Shown here piece after piece: positions 61,112-64,000 of a stretch of 64,000 nt of DNA; the first letter of the stretch is position 1; each line of letters starts with the position of its first letter. Source of the DNA: Lachnospiraceae bacterium GAM79 (GTDB lineage: Bacteria; Bacillota; Clostridia; Lachnospirales; Lachnospiraceae); the NCBI GenBank assembly GCA_020735665.1, contig CP085928.1, forward strand, positions 1,068,001 through 1,132,000, written 5' to 3'. The notes under the pieces are model-generated. The model made no database searches. It was not told where the DNA came from and worked only from the letters and a program-made list of their open reading frames with translations. The position numbers and the translations under genes were made by a program.

Positions 61112-61903
61112 ATGAGTGAAGTAATTGTTGTTACATCAGGAAAGGGAGGAGTTGGCAAGACAACTACATCAGCCAACATCGGAACCGGACTGGCAGGGTT
61201 GAAAAAGAGAGTCGTTATGATAGATACCGATATCGGTCTCAGAAATCTGGATATTGTCCTTGGACTGGAAAACCGGATTGTATATAACCTTGTTGATGTT
61301 GTAGAAGGAAACTGTCGGTATAAACAGGCTTTGATCAAGGATCGGAACAACCCGGATCTTTTTCTGATGCCATGCGCACAGACAAGAGACAAGACTGCAG
61401 TTTCACCGGAACAGATTATAAAGCTTGTCGACGAAATGCGGGCTGATTTTGATTATATTATTATCGACTGTCCGGCCGGAATCGAACAGGGATTTAAAAA
61501 TGCTATTGCCGCAGCAGATCGTGCCATCGTAGTTACTACACCGGAGGTATCTGCAATTCGTGACGCGGATCGTGTTATAGGATTATTAGAAGCAAATGAA
61601 ATAGACAAGATCGACCTTATCATAAATCGTATCCGTTATGATATGGTGAAAAAAGGTGATATGATGTCTGTAGATGATGTTGTCGATATCCTTGCAGTAA
61701 ACTTGCTTGGGGTTATCCCGGATGATGAGCAGATTGTTATTTCAACGAATAAAGGAGAACCACTCGCGGGAAGTAATACCATATCAGGAAATGCTTATAT
61801 CGATATTTGCAGACGGATACTTGGTGACAGCATTCCTCTTACAGATTTTAATGTTTTTAAACGAAAACCTTTTAAGCGTTTATTCAGAAAAAAACATGCA
61901 TAA
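61112..61903 (+). CDS. minD: Septum site-determining ATPase MinD
   Basis: A 263-aa ParA/MinD ATPase that recruits MinC to the membrane. It has the deviant Walker A GKGGVGKTT near residue 10, DTDIGLRNLDIVLGLENR, IIDCPAGIEQGF and TTPEVSAIRDADR. The C terminus is an amphipathic basic helix (FKRKPFKRLFRKKHA), the membrane-targeting sequence. GGAGG precedes the ATG. It is between minC and minE. Confidence 0.96.
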   Translation: MSEVIVVTSGKGGVGKTTTSANIGTGLAGLKKRVVMIDTDIGLRNLDIVLGLENRIVYNLVDVVEGNCRYKQALIKDRNNPDLFLMPCAQTRDKTAVSPEQIIKLVDEMRADFDYIIIDCPAGIEQGFKNAIAAADRAIVVTTPEVSAIRDADRVIGLLEANEIDKIDLIINRIRYDMVKKGDMMSVDDVVDILAVNLLGVIPDDEQIVISTNKGEPLAGSNTISGNAYIDICRRILGDSIPLTDFNVFKRKPFKRLFRKKHA

Positions 61904-61922
61904 AGGGGTGAAGTTTAATATT

Positions 61923-62246
61923 ATGAAAGAAAACAGAGCAGTATCGAATGTGATAAGCTATAATTCCGGGCATTATGCCAGAGAACGATTAAAAAATATA
62001 TTAATGGCTGATCGAATAGGTTGTACTCCGGATGTCGTAACAAGAATTCGGGATGATATGCGAAAATGCGTTGCGGCCTATGTTAATATCGATTCAGCAA
62101 ATATGACAGTACAGCTTTCGGATTCATTTATCATTGCACGAATCCCGGTTGTAGGAATACATATGAAAAAGGACAAAGAAAAAGATGAAACACATGAAAC
62201 AGATGGACATGTCAACGGAAAAAAAATACAGTCTGATCAACTATAA
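61923..62246 (+). CDS. minE: Cell division topological specificity factor MinE
   Basis: MinE stimulates MinD ATPase and drives its movement off the membrane. The 107-aa product has the anti-MinCD helix (YARERLKNILMADRIG), then RIRDDMRKCVAAYVNIDSANMTVQL and the beta-strand end SFIIARIPVVGI of the topological domain, with a long charged tail. The ribosome binding site is GGGG, a little far from the ATG at 61923. Presence of MinE means the Min proteins may oscillate, unlike the DivIVA-based Bacillus system. It overlaps rodA. Confidence 0.87.
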   Translation: MKENRAVSNVISYNSGHYARERLKNILMADRIGCTPDVVTRIRDDMRKCVAAYVNIDSANMTVQLSDSFIIARIPVVGIHMKKDKEKDETHETDGHVNGKKIQSDQL

Positions 62247-63330
62247 TTTTAAGCTTGTATTATTTGTGATCGCAGCTATGATTATGGGAACAATCACAAT
62301 CTGCAGCGTTCGACCGGATTTTCAGACGAAACAGTTGATCGGTGTAGGCGCATGTGTAATTGGAATGATCATTGTATCATTGATCGATTACAATTTTATA
62401 TGCAAATATTATATGATCCTTTATGCGGGAAATATACTTTTGCTTCTGCTAGTTCTGTTGGTCGGTTCCGGAGGAGGAGATCAGGGCGTTCGCCGTTGGT
62501 TCTATATATCAGACTCTTTCACAATACAGCCATCAGAATTTGCTAAAATTATTTTGATCATTTGTACAGCAGTTTTTCTGGAAAAAAACTACGAAGATTT
62601 GAACACGCCAAAGGTACTTGCAAAGCTTGCGGTATTTTTGGCTGTTCCTGTTGGTCTGATCGTGGCAGAACCCGATTTGTCTACCTCGATCTGTATTATG
62701 GTCACACTATTTATTGTTATATTTGTAGCAGGACTCAGTTTGAAACTCATAGGTATTATGATCCTGATTCTTGTTCCATGTTTTGGTGGATTTATCTGGT
62801 ATATCCAACAGGATAATCTGCCTCAGTTTTTGAAAACTTATCAGATTAATCGTATTCTGGGACATATATACGGAAGTGAATATGGTGCATCCTCCGATCA
62901 ACAGGATAATTCAGTTATGGCGATCGGTTCCGGTCAGTTATCCGGTAAGGGTATTAATAACTCAACCGTAGCAACCGTTAAGGATACGAACCTGATATCT
63001 GAGCAGCAGACAGACTTTATCTTCTCGGCAGTAGGTGAAGAATTAGGTTTTATTGGAAGTGTGATTATTATTGCAATTTTATGCCTGATAGTGTTACAAT
63101 GTATTCGGGTTGCTAGGCACGCAAAGGACAAAAAGGGTATGTATATAGCAGCGGGAATCGGTTCACTGGTTGCTTTTCAGACATTCATTAATATCGGAGT
63201 TGCAACTGCGTTATTACCGAATACAGGCCTTCCGCTTCCGTTTATCAGTTACGGACTTAGTTCTCTTGTAAGTATGAGTGCCGGTATTGGATTGGTATTA
63301 AATATAAATCTGCAAAAGAAGAAATACTAG
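62185..63330 (+). CDS. rodA: Rod shape-determining protein RodA (SEDS glycosyltransferase)
   Basis: SEDS polymerase of the elongasome, partner of PBP2 (mrdA). The 381-aa protein has about ten membrane helices and the motifs VRRWFYISDSFTIQPSEFAK, AEPDLSTSI, IGSGQLSGKGINN, QQTDFIFSAVGEELGF and LPNTGLPLPFISYG. The start is uncertain among ATG codons at 62185, 62194, 62203 and 62209, all overlapping minE; the first has an AAGGAC some 12 nt upstream. mgsA follows 10 bp later. Confidence 0.93.
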   Translation: MKHMKQMDMSTEKKYSLINYNFKLVLFVIAAMIMGTITICSVRPDFQTKQLIGVGACVIGMIIVSLIDYNFICKYYMILYAGNILLLLLVLLVGSGGGDQGVRRWFYISDSFTIQPSEFAKIILIICTAVFLEKNYEDLNTPKVLAKLAVFLAVPVGLIVAEPDLSTSICIMVTLFIVIFVAGLSLKLIGIMILILVPCFGGFIWYIQQDNLPQFLKTYQINRILGHIYGSEYGASSDQQDNSVMAIGSGQLSGKGINNSTVATVKDTNLISEQQTDFIFSAVGEELGFIGSVIIIAILCLIVLQCIRVARHAKDKKGMYIAAGIGSLVAFQTFINIGVATALLPNTGLPLPFISYGLSSLVSMSAGIGLVLNINLQKKKY

Positions 63331-63340
63331 GAGGAGAGTT

Positions 63341-63736
63341 ATGAATATAGGGTTAATAGCACACGATGCGAAAAAAAAACTGATGCAGAACTTCTGTATT
63401 GCTTACAGAGGAATTTTAAGTAAAAATGATTTATATGCGACAGGAACAACGGGACGATTGATTGAGGAGGTTACCAATCTGAACGTTCATAAATATATTG
63501 CGGGACATTTGGGTGGTGAACAGCAGTTAGGTTCACAGATTGAGAACAATGATATTGATATGGTTATTTTTCTCCGGGATCCTTTGCATCCAAAGGCACA
63601 TGAACCGGATATCAACAATATCTTTTTATTATGTGATATGCATAATATTCCGCTTGCAACAAATCTTGCAACTGCAGAGCTCCTGATCAAAGCTTTAGAC
63701 CGAGGAGATCTCGACTGGCGGGAATTTTATAAATAA
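63341..63736 (+). CDS. mgsA: Methylglyoxal synthase MgsA
   Basis: Converts dihydroxyacetone phosphate to methylglyoxal and phosphate, bypassing lower glycolysis under phosphate limitation. The 131-aa protein begins MNIGLIAHDAKKKLM, has YATGTTGRLIEE (phosphate loop), GHLGGEQQLGSQI, and FLRDPLHPKAHEPDI with the catalytic Asp and His, and LATNLATAELL near the end. AGGAGGAG precedes the ATG. It lies inside the cell-wall operon but has no known link with it. Confidence 0.94.
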   Translation: MNIGLIAHDAKKKLMQNFCIAYRGILSKNDLYATGTTGRLIEEVTNLNVHKYIAGHLGGEQQLGSQIENNDIDMVIFLRDPLHPKAHEPDINNIFLLCDMHNIPLATNLATAELLIKALDRGDLDWREFYK

Positions 63737-63751
63737 TTTGGAGATATAAAG

Positions 63752-64000
63752 ATGAAAAAATTGACAAAATGGATGGCAGTCATGCTGATTCCCATTCTTG
63801 TTTTATCCGGATGCACAAAAAGAAGTTATGATACAAGCAATCAACTTGCACTTGGAATATCTGAGAATCTGCCTTTATACAGCTCTGACAGCTTTGGTGA
63901 CCAGTATACAGTCATACCCGATGGAGAGGCTCTTGCTGATGAGAACTACAGCGCGGTTAAGTCGGCAGTTTTGATAAATGACTCAACAAAAGAGGCTTTA
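63752..64000 (+). CDS. Lipoprotein, likely D-alanyl-D-alanine carboxypeptidase (partial)
   Basis: The gene runs off the right edge, with 83 residues in the window. A signal peptide ends in the lipobox LVLSGC, with C21 the lipid-modified residue. The following 60 residues end KSAVLINDSTKEAL, which matches the first strands of peptidase S11 carboxypeptidases ahead of the SxxK motif. The catalytic residues lie beyond the window, so the enzyme call is tentative; the lipoprotein call is firm. Starts 15 bp after mgsA. Confidence 0.6.
   Translation, partial: MKKLTKWMAVMLIPILVLSGCTKRSYDTSNQLALGISENLPLYSSDSFGDQYTVIPDGEALADENYSAVKSAVLINDSTKEAL

Overview
The window is a gene-dense stretch of chromosome from a Gram-positive anaerobe of the class Clostridia, most likely family Lachnospiraceae. 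The evidence is the IspH-ribosomal S1 fusion at the left edge, a sporulation sigma factor (SigE) with its SpoIIGA protease, a class B sortase, HisZ with short-form HisG, ZapA, YqfC/YqfD, strong AGGAGG ribosome binding sites, occasional TTG/GTG starts and moderately AT-rich DNA. I cannot name the species. Almost all of it is core chromosome; I see no prophage, transposase, CRISPR array or plasmid gene.

Region by region. 1-4.5 kb: end of ispH-rpsA, a YprB-like exonuclease on the minus strand, and ruvAB. 4.5-10.1 kb: zapA, a U32 peptidase/RlhA-like protein, and an overlapping FtsW-type SEDS/class B PBP pair. 10.1-12.3 kb: Nudix hydrolase, class B sortase, tRNA-Leu(CAA) and a small unknown protein. 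12.3-15.5 kb: a sporulation island with sigE, a spoIIGA that lacks its membrane domain, a noncoding stretch with a cluster of DnaA-box-like sequences, and a Csp-like subtilase. 15.5-19.7 kb: a ferrous-iron locus with a DtxR/MntR-type regulator, a 48-aa Cys-rich FeoB partner, two FeoA proteins and FeoB, controlled by two palindromic operators that each overlap a promoter -10 box. 19.7-28.4 kb: thioredoxin, a split purine pathway end (PurO-like cyclohydrolase plus formyltransferase-only PurH), a TPR protein, a small alarmone synthetase, RsmF-like methyltransferase, a short-chain dehydrogenase, a pseudouridine synthase and RecU-like resolvase. 28.4-33.7 kb: a histidine operon (hisZ-G-D-B and a HisF-like/HisI/HisE fusion) with a consensus promoter. 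33.7-41.5 kb: alaS, rpsU, a large hairpin element, a small membrane protein, yqfC-yqfD-phoH-ybeY and a DUF3048 lipoprotein. 41.5-46.7 kb: a BofC-like protein, two flavoproteins, proB, DUF896 and 5-formyl-THF cyclo-ligase. 46.7-55.2 kb: miaB, mutS, mutL, miaA and a PLP enzyme of the methionine gamma-lyase family. 55.2-64 kb: the cell-shape and division cluster radC-mreC-mreD-mrdA-minC-minD-minE-rodA-mgsA followed by the start of a lipoprotein that looks like a D-Ala-D-Ala carboxypeptidase.

The most interesting points are the membrane-domain-less SpoIIGA beside SigE, the row of DnaA-box-like sites upstream of it, the degenerate HisF-like domain fused to HisIE, the 17-bp perfect hairpin element whose right edge reaches into a consensus promoter, the paired iron-type operators of the feo locus, and large lineage-specific insertions in FeoB and in PBP2. 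No wholly new system is evident. The SpoIIGA/SigE arrangement is the best candidate for altered biology.
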